A stretch of 64,000 nt of DNA, taken from contig NZ_JAIQDW010000011.1 in the NCBI RefSeq assembly GCF_020026925.1, positions 62,001-126,000 on the forward strand. Reading direction: 5' to 3'. Positions 8,262 through 16,642 of this stretch are shown in pieces. Both the position numbers and the translations under genes were made by a program. How positions within the stretch are numbered: position 1 is the first letter of the stretch; every line of letters begins with the position of its first letter. This DNA is from Flavobacterium hibisci (GTDB lineage Bacteria; Bacteroidota; Bacteroidia; Flavobacteriales; Flavobacteriaceae). The notes beneath the pieces are model-generated. The model was not told the origin of the DNA and ran no database searches. It was given only the letters and a program-made list of their open reading frames with translations.

Positions 8262-10082
8262 TTAAAAAGAAACATTCAGACCAAAATTGAATGACCATTG
8301 AAATTGGTTAAAAGTTTGATTATTCAGCGGATTGATGTAGTAATTCATCCCCGGTTCAACAAAAACATGTGTTTTTTTGTATAATTGGTATTGAAAAGTA
8401 CTGCTTAACAAAGAACCGTAAATAAAATCATTTGCATTTAAATTTCCTCCTATAGAATTTCCGTTTAAAGTCACATTGTTTGAAATCAGTTTTCCAACAA
8501 AACCTCCTGTATTCAGACTAATATTTGTTTTGTTTTTATTGAGTATGGAATAGGAAACTTCAAGAGGCATTTCAATATATTTTAGACTTTGATCCATATT
8601 ACCAGTTTCTAAATTATCGCTTTTTAATGCGGCTTGCGTATTTTTTGAAACAAAAACATAATTAGAATTACTTGTAATTTGTGGTGCAATTACTGAAGGA
8701 CTATCGTATGAATAGCTGTTTGTTAATGGGTATGCTGATGTTTCATAATGATTGTAATAAGAAACATTAGCAATACTTTGTCCTAATTCGTTAATTTTTA
8801 GACCAGAACTAACAGCCCATTTTTTATTGAGTTTATAGTTGGCTTTTACACCGTATGAATTTGTTTGCTTTGATTCATTAACATTTCCGAGTGTTTTTTG
8901 ATTATTGTAGTTTTCAGAATTTGCTATTCCTGCAAAAACATCCAAAGACCATTTTTCAGAATCATTGACATTATTGATATCTTTTTCTTTTTCTGTTTTA
9001 ACTTCGGCAATGCCTTTTTCTAAATTTTGTAATTCTGCTAGTTGAACAGAATCTTTACTGCTTAATGAATTGGCAGATATAGAGCTGTTTTTTTGAAAAT
9101 TATCAGCAATAATTGATTTATTTGCTGCTGTTGTTGTATGGTCAGTATCTTTTTGAGTATTTTTTGAAGTTACATTGGAAGCATTTAAAGCAACACCAGT
9201 ATTGTTTATAGAACTCGCTTTATCTTCTAAAACTGAATTTGGTATTTCATTATTTGAAAAAGAACTGAACGAATTTTGTTTTCCCGGAGCAGAAGTTTCT
9301 TCAGCCACAGTCTGATTCATATTTGCTTTTTCAGTTGGTATTGAATTATTTAAAAGAGAACTAGGTGAGTGCTGTTTTTCTGGAGAGAAAGTTTTCTCAG
9401 CTATATTCTGGTTTATGTTTGTTTTTTTAGTTGGTATTGAATTATTTGAAAGAGAACTGGATGAGTGCTGTTTTTCTGCATCGAAAGTTTTGTCAGCTAT
9501 ATACTGATTTTCATTTGTTTTTTCAGTTGGTATAGAATTGTTTGAAAGAGAATTAAATGAGTTTTGCTTTCCTCCAAGATATGTTTTTTCGGCTACAGCC
9601 TTATTCAGATTTTCTGTATCAATGTTGGGATTTTGTTTAGTAATTCCGGAATTAATTTTCTTTTTAGTGTCGATATGAGTAATTGATGTTCTATGCGTAT
9701 TGGTTATTGGCGCATTATTAAGTGGATTTTCTCCATTTTCTACAGATGGATTTTCAATAATAGCAGGTTTAATTTCGATGTTATTTTTTTCAATAGATCT
9801 TGTCTGGTTGTTTAGGTTATTGTTGTTTTCATCAATAACAACACTTTTTTCAGTAGCTCCGTTATTTATTTTTTCAATTCCTGAATTTGAATTAAAATTA
9901 GAAATGGTAGGAAGTAGTAATCCTAATAACAGGCATGCAGCAGCTGACCACCAAAGAATTGCTCTTTTTTTCTTTTTAGGTTTATCAAGTTCTTCTTCAA
10001 TTTTATTCCATAATTCGGGTGGTGGTACACTCGAGAAATTTTCGATTGATGAAAAAATATCTTCTATTTTTTGCTTTTTCAT
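8262..10082 (-). CDS. Anti-sigma-like membrane protein with outer-membrane beta-barrel C-terminus
   Basis: A 606-residue protein whose ATG overlaps the end of the sigma-factor gene by 4 bp, the usual layout for a sigma/anti-sigma pair. Residues 1-40 are charged and probably cytosolic (IEDIFSSIENFSSVPPPELW), 41-60 form one membrane helix, and 61-370 are an Asn/Ser/Thr/Lys-rich linker that holds four tandem 32-residue repeats. Residues about 375-606 look like an outer-membrane barrel: alternating strands, aromatic residues and a terminal Phe. It could bind the sigma factor inside and report on the outer membrane. The function is inferred from layout and topology; a classical anti-sigma domain is not clear. 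Confidence 0.75.
   Translation of the reverse strand: MKKQKIEDIFSSIENFSSVPPPELWNKIEEELDKPKKKKRAILWWSAAACLLLGLLLPTISNFNSNSGIEKINNGATEKSVVIDENNNNLNNQTRSIEKNNIEIKPAIIENPSVENGENPLNNAPITNTHRTSITHIDTKKKINSGITKQNPNIDTENLNKAVAEKTYLGGKQNSFNSLSNNSIPTEKTNENQYIADKTFDAEKQHSSSSLSNNSIPTKKTNINQNIAEKTFSPEKQHSPSSLLNNSIPTEKANMNQTVAEETSAPGKQNSFSSFSNNEIPNSVLEDKASSINNTGVALNASNVTSKNTQKDTDHTTTAANKSIIADNFQKNSSISANSLSSKDSVQLAELQNLEKGIAEVKTEKEKDINNVNDSEKWSLDVFAGIANSENYNNQKTLGNVNESKQTNSYGVKANYKLNKKWAVSSGLKINELGQSIANVSYYNHYETSAYPLTNSYSYDSPSVIAPQITSNSNYVFVSKNTQAALKSDNLETGNMDQSLKYIEMPLEVSYSILNKNKTNISLNTGGFVGKLISNNVTLNGNSIGGNLNANDFIYGSLLSSTFQYQLYKKTHVFVEPGMNYYINPLNNQTFNQFQWSFNFGLNVSF
9228..9611 (-). repeat. Four tandem 96-bp coding repeats (32 residues each)
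   Basis: In the linker of the anti-sigma-like protein, residues 158-189, 190-221, 222-253 and 254-285 align without gaps. The shared pattern is N-x-N-x-x-[IV]-A-E-K-T, K-Q-x-S, then S-x-N-N-S-I-P-T-x-K. The fourth copy is the most diverged. Confidence 0.85.
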
Positions 10083-10654
10083 GCCGTTTTAAAATTTTTA
10101 ATACTCAAAATTCTTTTTTGTAAAATTCTTTTCGCCCTGTTTAAATTGGATTTCGAAGTTCCTTCTGAAATTTTGAGTTTATCCGCGATTTCTCTGTGTT
10201 TCATTTTTTCAAAAACATATAAGTTAAAAACCATGCGGTACTGATCTGGTAATTCCCTAATATATTCGAGTAATTTTTCCTGGGGTATCGGAATAATATC
10301 TAATTCCTCTTCTTCTACAAAATCAGTATCGGGATCAAAAACATCCAAAAAGAAACTTTCTTTCTTCTTCTTATTTAATGTTTCGATTAATTTATTGATA
10401 AAGATTCGTTTTAGCCAGCCTTCAAAGCTGCCTTCAAATTTATACTGATGGATTTTTTGAAAAACAATGACAAACGCTTCCTGAAAAACATCCTTGGCAT
10501 CGTCTTCGTTTTTCATATATTTTAAGCAAATACCATATAAAACAGGCGAGAACAACTGATAAATTTTCAGTTGTCCTGCTCTGTCATTTTGGATACATTG
10601 TTTAATATATATGTCTAAATCGTCTTTCAAAAATGGGGTGGTTGGTTTTGGCAA
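10079..10654 (-). CDS. RNA polymerase sigma factor, ECF (sigma-70) family
   Basis: A 191-residue ECF sigma factor. Region 2 is at about 25-95 (YGICLKYMKNEDDAKDVFQEAFVIVFQKIHQYKFEGSFEGWLKRIFINKLIE), including the DAKDVFQE helix and the GWLKRI motif. Region 4 is at about 125-185 with LPDQYRMVFNLYVFEKMKHREIADKLKISEGTSKSNLNRAK. It directs core polymerase to a small regulon, most likely set by the overlapping membrane gene. It starts at the ATG at 10654. No promoter box could be assigned with confidence. Confidence 0.92.
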   Translation of the reverse strand: MPKPTTPFLKDDLDIYIKQCIQNDRAGQLKIYQLFSPVLYGICLKYMKNEDDAKDVFQEAFVIVFQKIHQYKFEGSFEGWLKRIFINKLIETLNKKKKESFFLDVFDPDTDFVEEEELDIIPIPQEKLLEYIRELPDQYRMVFNLYVFEKMKHREIADKLKISEGTSKSNLNRAKRILQKRILSIKNFKTA

Positions 10655-10768
10655 AAATAACTTTTTTTATACTCTTAACCTATTTTTTATAGATAGGATA
10701 TGTTTCTTTGGTTATTTTTAGTTTTTGATTATCAAGGTTTTAAGTGATGCGTGTTTGCCTTGATTCGT

Positions 10769-11632
10769 TTAGACTTTTAAAAGTAAAATTTTGTCTTTAA
10801 TGGCCTTCTTAAACGCTTTCACTTCTGTACTCTGATCTGCTGTATCAACATTGTCGATATAGATTTTTGTTGTACTGGCACCTTGATGTAGTTCAAAATA
10901 AACACCGCCCTGATTTGCCGGGTCAGGAGTTCCGTAGGTTTTGGTCTGACCTTTTAAGCTTAAGATTTCAGTTGGTACACTTTTCAGGAACAGCGTATAT
11001 TCACCTCTTTTTATTGTAGCAGTATTTTTATACTTACCAAATTCATAATTTCCGGTAGTAACATTTAAGAATTTAAGAATATTATAATCGTTTAACTGGA
11101 AAAAGTCATTTGCTGATCCAAAAGTTCCAATTACAATATTGTCTTTGTTTTCTGTAGTTTTGTTAAAATAGATAGGTTTTGTCGTTTTAGGAATCAAAAC
11201 ATAATCAGAAGGATAGTTAGCACCTGGAGTAGTTGTCTCTCCTGTTTGCGGTCCGTACTCATAAAAATTGACAACAATCTGGCAATTGTTTTCTACAATC
11301 GAAGTAACCTTTATACCAAAACCAGTGCTTGTTTTTTGCCCTGAGTAAATACCAATCAGAAAATTATTGCTGAAGTTAATAGCCGGATCACTTCCTGGGC
11401 ATGGATTAGTAGTATTTTGTGTAAAATACTGATTTAATTTTTCCTGTGTGTTTATAATTAAAGCGGCAGGATTAGGAAATTGTTCTTTAAGGTTATAATT
11501 ACAAGCAAGAGGATAGCCGGTAAAGGAAACATTCGTATATACGCCACAAGTGTCCTGAGGTAAATCATCATTCAGCGAGCAGGCACTGAATCCAAAAGCT
11601 ATAAATAAGCTTAATATTAACTTTTTCATCAT
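10769..11632 (-). CDS. Lipoprotein with PrcB-like C-terminal domain
   Basis: A 287-residue lipoprotein: MMKKLILSLFIAFGFSAC gives a lipobox with Cys18. Residues about 80-160 fit the PrcB C-terminal domain (INFSNNFLIGIYSGQKTSTGFGIKVTSIVE, later YPSDYVLIPKTTKPIYF), named after a protease-complex subunit of Treponema. The rest has no recognised domain. It probably faces the periplasm. It lies 114 bp upstream of the sigma gene on the complementary side of a gap, on the same strand, and may be a separate unit. Confidence 0.75.
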   Translation of the reverse strand: MMKKLILSLFIAFGFSACSLNDDLPQDTCGVYTNVSFTGYPLACNYNLKEQFPNPAALIINTQEKLNQYFTQNTTNPCPGSDPAINFSNNFLIGIYSGQKTSTGFGIKVTSIVENNCQIVVNFYEYGPQTGETTTPGANYPSDYVLIPKTTKPIYFNKTTENKDNIVIGTFGSANDFFQLNDYNILKFLNVTTGNYEFGKYKNTATIKRGEYTLFLKSVPTEILSLKGQTKTYGTPDPANQGGVYFELHQGASTTKIYIDNVDTADQSTEVKAFKKAIKDKILLLKV

Positions 11633-11769
11633 TTTATTTTTAGGTTTATAAATAGTAGATGTAATGATTTTAAAAAGGTTGCGTCGAAAATGTTTTTTTT
11701 AAAGTAGCTGAATTGTTTATTTAATTTAGAATGGTTACTAATTCGTGAAATTTTATTTCGAAAGACTAA

Positions 11770-11813
11770 AACTACGTATTATTGCGTACTTTTACGTAAA
11801 AATTAACGTAGTT
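11770..11813. promoter_or_regulatory. Nested palindromes directly before rmuC
   Basis: AACTACGT (11770-11777) and ACGTAGTT (11806-11813) form an 8-bp inverted repeat that ends at the base before the ATG at 11814. Inside it is a second palindrome TTTACGTAAA (11791-11800). This could be a dimer-binding site or a structured leader that hides the start codon. Confidence 0.4.
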
Positions 11814-13187
11814 ATGTTGGATATTCTTCCGCTTTTATTAGTTTTTGTAGTGGCTGTATTCTTAGGTGTTTATTTAGGAAGAACAGTGTCTTCGGCTAAA
11901 TTTGAATCACAAAAAGTAAGTTTGAATGAAAAACTTAATGCAGCAAATTCGCAGCTTTTGCTTCAAAAAGAACAATTTTTAAGTGAAAAAAACAGTTTCG
12001 AAAAGCAGCTTCATTTATTAAATTCTGAGAAAGAAAATATCCGAAACGAAAAAGACAGCCTGGCAATCCAGCTTTCTAAAAAAGAAGTTGATTTTGAAAA
12101 TTTGTGGGAGCGCCATAAAGAACAGAAAGCAGAAATAACGGCACTACAGGAAAAATTTACCAAAGAATTTGAAAATCTTGCCAATAAAATCCTTGAAGAA
12201 AAGTCGGCAAAATTTACCGAACAAAATTCTGTGAATATGAAAAATATCCTGCTTCCTTTACAGGATAAAATTCAGGGTTTTGAGCAAAAAGTAGAACAAA
12301 CCCATAAAGAAAGCATTGATTACCATGCAGCCCTTCGTCAGCAGATTTTAGGTTTAAGCGAAATGAACATGCAAATGAGCAAAGAAACTTTGAATTTGAC
12401 AAAAGCACTGAAAGGTGACAGTAAAATGCAGGGAAACTGGGGCGAACTGGTCCTGGAACGCGTGCTCGAAAAATCGGGGCTTGAAAAAGGAAGAGAATAC
12501 GAAGTGCAGCAAAGTTTTATAAATGCAGATGGAAATCGGGTATTTCCGGATGTGGTAATTAATCTGCCTGATGGTAAAAAAATGATTGTGGATTCAAAAG
12601 TGTCTTTAACGGCTTACGAAAAATGGTCGAATGAAGAAGATGAAATCTTTAAAAATGAATTCTTAAAAGAACATGTAAGTTCTTTAAAAAGACACGTGGA
12701 ACAGCTTGGAAGCAAAAACTACCACGATTTGTACCAGATTGAAAGCCCGGATTTTGTTTTATTGTTTGTTCCAATAGAACCTGCCTTTGCTATAGCGCTA
12801 AACCAAGATCCGGAATTGTACAATAAAGCTTTTGCACGAAATATCGTGATTGTGACACCAACGACTTTACTGGCTACTTTACGTACCATCGACAGTATGT
12901 GGGCCAATCAGAAACAACAGGAAAATGCTTTTGAAATTGCACGTCAGGCTGGCGCATTGTATGATAAATTCGAAGGTTTTGTAACGGATTTGGTAAGAAT
13001 CGGGAACAAAATAAAAGATACCAAAACAGAATATGAAAATGCGATGAATAAACTGTTTGAAGGAAGAGGAAACCTGATTTCCAGTGTTGAAAAACTAAGA
13101 AAAATGGGAGCCAAGGCTAAAAAGACACTTCCGGAAAATATTATTGCCAGAGCTTCTAATTCGGATGAAAACCAATTAGTAAATTAA
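11814..13187 (+). CDS. rmuC: DNA recombination protein RmuC
   Basis: A 457-residue protein from the ATG at 11814; a GTG at 11745 would add 23 residues that would precede the membrane segment. Order: membrane helix (MLDILPLLLVFVVAVFLGVYLG), a long coiled coil to about residue 130, then the RmuC nuclease-fold domain with GNWGELVLERVLEKSGLEKGREYE, FPDVVINLPDGKKMIVDSKVSL and FVPIEPAFAIAL. The aspartate and DSK pair are the likely PD-(D/E)xK-type core. RmuC limits inversions at short inverted repeats. The best start is set by the helix and by the palindromes in front. Confidence 0.93.
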   Translation: MLDILPLLLVFVVAVFLGVYLGRTVSSAKFESQKVSLNEKLNAANSQLLLQKEQFLSEKNSFEKQLHLLNSEKENIRNEKDSLAIQLSKKEVDFENLWERHKEQKAEITALQEKFTKEFENLANKILEEKSAKFTEQNSVNMKNILLPLQDKIQGFEQKVEQTHKESIDYHAALRQQILGLSEMNMQMSKETLNLTKALKGDSKMQGNWGELVLERVLEKSGLEKGREYEVQQSFINADGNRVFPDVVINLPDGKKMIVDSKVSLTAYEKWSNEEDEIFKNEFLKEHVSSLKRHVEQLGSKNYHDLYQIESPDFVLLFVPIEPAFAIALNQDPELYNKAFARNIVIVTPTTLLATLRTIDSMWANQKQQENAFEIARQAGALYDKFEGFVTDLVRIGNKIKDTKTEYENAMNKLFEGRGNLISSVEKLRKMGAKAKKTLPENIIARASNSDENQLVN

Positions 13188-13234
13188 TTTTCATTTTAAA
13201 TAAAACGAACCAAAACCATAAATTAGAATAGTAA

Positions 13235-13783
13235 ATGACTACAGATTTTAAACCCGTTTCTTCATCAAAGATTAGTATTTCCGAATTAATGCTTCCGTCG
13301 CATACCAATTTTAGCGGAAAAATTCATGGAGGCTATATCTTGCAGTTGCTGGATCAGATTGCTTTTGCCTGTGCCTCTAAATTTTGCGGCAATTATTGTG
13401 TAACGGCTTCAGTAGATACGGTAAACTTTTTAAAACCTATTGAAGTAGGAGAACTCGTTACCATGAAAGCCTCGGTAAATTATGTCGGAAGAAGCTCTAT
13501 GGTAGTAGGTATTAGAGTAGAGGCAGAGCATATTCAGACCGGTGTTGTCAAACATTGCAATTCTTCTTATTTTACGATGGTCGCCAAAGATACTGATGGG
13601 AAAAGTGTTCAGGTTCCCGGATTAATTTTAACCAATCTGGATGAAGTGCGTCGTTTCAGAAAATGCATCAAACAAATTGAAACTAAAAAAGAAATAGAAG
13701 AACATGCAAAAGAAGCCAAAGTAAATTCAATTGAAGATTTGGCAAATTTAGACAAGTACAATGTATTGGTAGAGATTGGATAA
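13235..13783 (+). CDS. Acyl-CoA thioesterase (hotdog fold)
   Basis: A 182-residue cytosolic thioesterase that hydrolyses acyl-CoA. The hotdog core is clear: ELMLPSHTNFSGKIHGGYILQLLDQIAFACASKF with the HGG of the central helix, then VDTVNFLKPIEVGELV and VNYVGRSSMVVGIRVEAE. It resembles the YciA/BACH group. The C-terminal 40 residues are charged. It is 48 bp after rmuC and 18 bp before a VOC gene on the same strand, so co-transcription is likely. Confidence 0.9.
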   Translation: MTTDFKPVSSSKISISELMLPSHTNFSGKIHGGYILQLLDQIAFACASKFCGNYCVTASVDTVNFLKPIEVGELVTMKASVNYVGRSSMVVGIRVEAEHIQTGVVKHCNSSYFTMVAKDTDGKSVQVPGLILTNLDEVRRFRKCIKQIETKKEIEEHAKEAKVNSIEDLANLDKYNVLVEIG

Positions 13784-13801
13784 TAAATAAATAAAAATAA
13801 G

Positions 13802-14197
13802 ATGGTAAAGTTTGGCTATACAATTTTATATGTAGAAGATGTGGAGATATCCCTTTCATTTTACGAAAACGCTTTTGGGTTTTCAAGAAAATTTATAACT
13901 CCTGAAAATGATTATGGTGAATTAAGCACAGGAGAAACTACAATTTCATTTGCTTCCAAAAAACTGGCCTCTCAAAATTTACCTGAAGGTTTTGTTGAAA
14001 GCAGCTTAGAAGATAAACCTTTTGCAATAGAATTAGGTTTTATAACCGATGATGTTGGTGAATTGGTACAAAAGGCAACTTCATTAGGAGCTGTTTTAGT
14101 TTCAGAGCCTAAACAGAAACCATGGGGGCAAATTGTGGCTTATGTACGGGATCTGAATGGGTTTTTAATTGAAATCTGTACGGCAGTTGAAAATTAA
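13802..14197 (+). CDS. VOC family protein (glyoxalase/bleomycin-resistance fold)
   Basis: A 131-residue single VOC module pair with two beta-alpha-beta-beta-beta units: FGYTILYVEDVEISLSFYENAFGF at the start and PWGQIVAYVRDLNGFLIEICT at the end. The terminal glutamate of IEIC is a usual metal ligand. It could be a lyase, dioxygenase or small-molecule binder; the fold does not say which. Likely in one transcript with the thioesterase. Confidence 0.88.
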   Translation: MVKFGYTILYVEDVEISLSFYENAFGFSRKFITPENDYGELSTGETTISFASKKLASQNLPEGFVESSLEDKPFAIELGFITDDVGELVQKATSLGAVLVSEPKQKPWGQIVAYVRDLNGFLIEICTAVEN

Positions 14198-14393
14198 GCT
14201 TTGATTCAATCGTTTTCGTTTTAATTTCACAAAATTTTAGCATAAAATCATCAGACATGCTCCTGAATATTTCGTAAATTTAAGTGTATAATCACTGAAT
14301 TACACTATTTTTTACGGAGTACGCCATTCGATTTTTAATCTTAGTTTTCTTTCTTAAAAATCAAATGACATAATTGTTTAAATGATGACGATT

Positions 14394-14963
14394 ATGAAAA
14401 GAACTATATTTTTTATTTTAATGTTTACCGCCTGCTCAATAATGGGGCAGGAAAAAATTTCAACAAATAAGGCAATAATCAATTTTGAAGCTACTGTACC
14501 TTGTTTTGAAGAAATTAAAGCGGTAAACAAATCGGTTATGATTATTTTAGATCCTAAAGCGAGTACTTTTTTATGTACTGTTCCTATGCGTGATTTTCAT
14601 TTTAAGCTGGATTTGATGGAACAGCATTTTAATGAAAATTATCTTGAAAGTGATCGGTATCCAAAAGCTGTTTTTAAGGGCAAAATCGCAAAATTTGACT
14701 TAAAAGATATTGATGAAACCGAAAAAGAATACGTAATCAAAGGAAGGCTGATGATTCGCGGTAAATACAAAGAGATTGAGGTAAAAGCTTTTCTGAAAAA
14801 AGTATATGGAGGAATACAAATCAAATCTGATTTCCCAATTGCTGTTGCCGATTTTGATATTGCTATCCCGGATAGGATTTCTTCTAAAATTGCGAAAACA
14901 GTCAATACCGAGCTAAACGGTATTATAGGAAATGATGAAACGATGCTGCTGACTTTAAAATAA
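14394..14963 (+). CDS. YceI-family periplasmic protein
   Basis: A protein of 189 residues from the ATG at 14394 (14382 would add four residues before a normal signal peptide). MKRTIFFILMFTACSIMG is the signal; an LxxAC-like pattern could also suit a lipoprotein, but the lipobox is poor. The rest is a lipocalin-like barrel with FEATVPCFEEIKAVN and HFNENYLESDRYPKAVFKGKI, the typical YceI pattern. YceI proteins bind isoprenoid or lipid-like ligands in the periplasm. It lies convergent to the epimerase, 6 bp apart, without an evident terminator between. Confidence 0.85.
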   Translation: MKRTIFFILMFTACSIMGQEKISTNKAIINFEATVPCFEEIKAVNKSVMIILDPKASTFLCTVPMRDFHFKLDLMEQHFNENYLESDRYPKAVFKGKIAKFDLKDIDETEKEYVIKGRLMIRGKYKEIEVKAFLKKVYGGIQIKSDFPIAVADFDIAIPDRISSKIAKTVNTELNGIIGNDETMLLTLK

Positions 14964-14969
14964 ACATTT

Positions 14970-15881
14970 TCAGGAAACACAGTTTGATAGTGCCGTTTTC
15001 AGATCTTCAAACTGAAAATGGAAACCTTTTTGCTTTATTTTTTCAGCTGATACCCTTTTTCCTGTCAGTACAGCAATGCTCATTTCGCCAAGGACTATTT
15101 TAAGTACAAAAGCCGGAACCTTTGGAAGCCAGATAGCATAACCAAGTATGTTTGCAAGTGTTTTAGATAATATCTCATTTGTAGTGTTATCTAAAACAGT
15201 TGCATTATATGGACCATTTAATTCTTTATCCTGAATGGCTTTTAAATAGATACCACACAAATCTTCAATGTGGATCCAGGGCAAATATTGTTTCCCTGTT
15301 CCTAATATGGTTCCGAAACCCATTTTAAAACCAGGCAGCAGTTTTTTAAGGAAACCTTCGTTTCTCCCTAAAACAATTCCGGTCCTGATTTTTACAGATC
15401 TGATGCCTAAAGATTCGATTTTAGTTACTGCATCTTCCCATTTTTGGCAGGTAGTACCTAAAAAGTCATTGGCAAGAGGGCTGTCTTCCGTACAAATTTC
15501 ATCCGATGTTTCAGCTCCGTAAATCCCAACTGCCGAAGCAGATACAAAAGCTTCAAGGGATTTATTGTGTTTTTGCAAAACCGAATAAATAAGTTCGACA
15601 GGTTTTACACGGCTTTCTAAAATGTCTTTTTTACGCTTTTCTGTCCAGCGTTTTTCCACAATTCCTTCTCCTGCAAGGTGAATAATGAAATCTGCATTCA
15701 AAACCGCATTTTCGTCAATATAATTTCGGTTAATGTCCCATTGGTAATAGGTAATAAAATCAGTATTGTTTCGTGGGCTTCTGCTTAAAATGGATACCGA
15801 AAAATCATTCGCTATCAGTACACTGGTAAGATGTTTACCAATGAATCCGGTTCCTCCTGTCAGTAATACGTTTTTAGCCAT
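14970..15881 (-). CDS. TIGR01777 family NAD-dependent epimerase (SDR39U type)
   Basis: A 303-residue extended SDR. The nucleotide-binding motif VLLTGGTGFIGKHL lies at residues 5-18, SASAVGIYG at about 116-124, and IRTGIVLGRNEGFLKKLLPGFKMG in the middle, followed by a DUF1731-like C-terminus (VPAFVLKIVLGEMSIAVLTGKRVSAEKIKQKGF). The family is related to cell-division inhibitor SulA-type annotations that are misleading; the reaction is unknown. Divergent from the TetR operon. Confidence 0.9.
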   Translation of the reverse strand: MAKNVLLTGGTGFIGKHLTSVLIANDFSVSILSRSPRNNTDFITYYQWDINRNYIDENAVLNADFIIHLAGEGIVEKRWTEKRKKDILESRVKPVELIYSVLQKHNKSLEAFVSASAVGIYGAETSDEICTEDSPLANDFLGTTCQKWEDAVTKIESLGIRSVKIRTGIVLGRNEGFLKKLLPGFKMGFGTILGTGKQYLPWIHIEDLCGIYLKAIQDKELNGPYNATVLDNTTNEILSKTLANILGYAIWLPKVPAFVLKIVLGEMSIAVLTGKRVSAEKIKQKGFHFQFEDLKTALSNCVS

Positions 15882-15912
15882 AACAGTTTATCATTTATTT
15901 AACAGCAGTTAT

Positions 15913-15942
15913 TGTTTAAGTATTCGTAAAGATAGTTAAACA
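15913..15942. promoter_or_regulatory. Inverted repeat TGTTTAA-N16-TTAAACA in the divergent epimerase/tetR gap
   Basis: The two 7-bp arms sit in the 98-bp gap between divergent genes, 38 bp before the TetR start. This is a plausible operator for the TetR-family protein, which often binds its own promoter. Confidence 0.4.
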
Positions 15943-15979
15943 TTTCTTACCTTTAAGGCAAATTCTAAATTTAAAAGAA

Positions 15980-16642
15980 ATGGCTCCTAAAAATAAGATA
16001 ATCAGTAAAGAAGATATTGTTTCAATATACATGAATGAAGTGCTGGAAAAAGGCGAAAAACCAAAATCCGTTTATCATTTTGTTAAAGATAAGGATTTTA
16101 CAGAGGCCGAATTTTATTCTTTTTTTGGAACGCTCGAAGGTTTGGAAAAAGAAATTTTCAGATTGTTTTTTGATAACACTGTGAAGTTATTGCACCAACA
16201 CGAGGAATATCCGCAATATGATATGAAAAACAAAATGCTGAGTTTTTATTTTACCTTCTTCGAAATCCTGACAGCCAACAGAAGTTATGTACTGCAATCA
16301 CTGAAAATAGACAGAAATCCACTGAAAAACTTAACGCAGCTTACTTCGCTCAGGGATAGTTTTAAAGCATATGTTGCTGAAATCCTGACGGATGATTACA
16401 GGCTTGAAGTTGAAAAACTGCAGAAGTTTCAGGAGAAAACCATTCAGGAAAGCGCCTGGCTGCAATTGATGCTGACCATAAAATTCTGGAAAGATGATGC
16501 ATCTCCAGCTTTTGAAAAAACAGATATTTTTATTGAAAAATCGGTTAATGCTTCCTTCGAATTAATGAATGTTGCGCCAATGAACCATCTGATAGATTTA
16601 GGGAAATTTCTCTTCAAAGAAAAAATATACAGCAAACAATGA
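15980..16642 (+). CDS. TetR/AcrR family transcriptional regulator
   Basis: A 220-residue regulator. The N-terminal 50 residues (ISKEDIVSIYMNEVLEKGEKPKSVYHFVKDKDFTEAEFYSFFGTLEGLEKEIF) form the HTH with the YSFFGTLEGLEKEIF helix pair typical of TetR proteins. The C-terminal half is helical and ligand-binding. Its stop overlaps the start of the AarF gene by 4 bp, so it heads a five-gene operon that it probably autoregulates. Confidence 0.85.
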   Translation: MAPKNKIISKEDIVSIYMNEVLEKGEKPKSVYHFVKDKDFTEAEFYSFFGTLEGLEKEIFRLFFDNTVKLLHQHEEYPQYDMKNKMLSFYFTFFEILTANRSYVLQSLKIDRNPLKNLTQLTSLRDSFKAYVAEILTDDYRLEVEKLQKFQEKTIQESAWLQLMLTIKFWKDDASPAFEKTDIFIEKSVNASFELMNVAPMNHLIDLGKFLFKEKIYSKQ

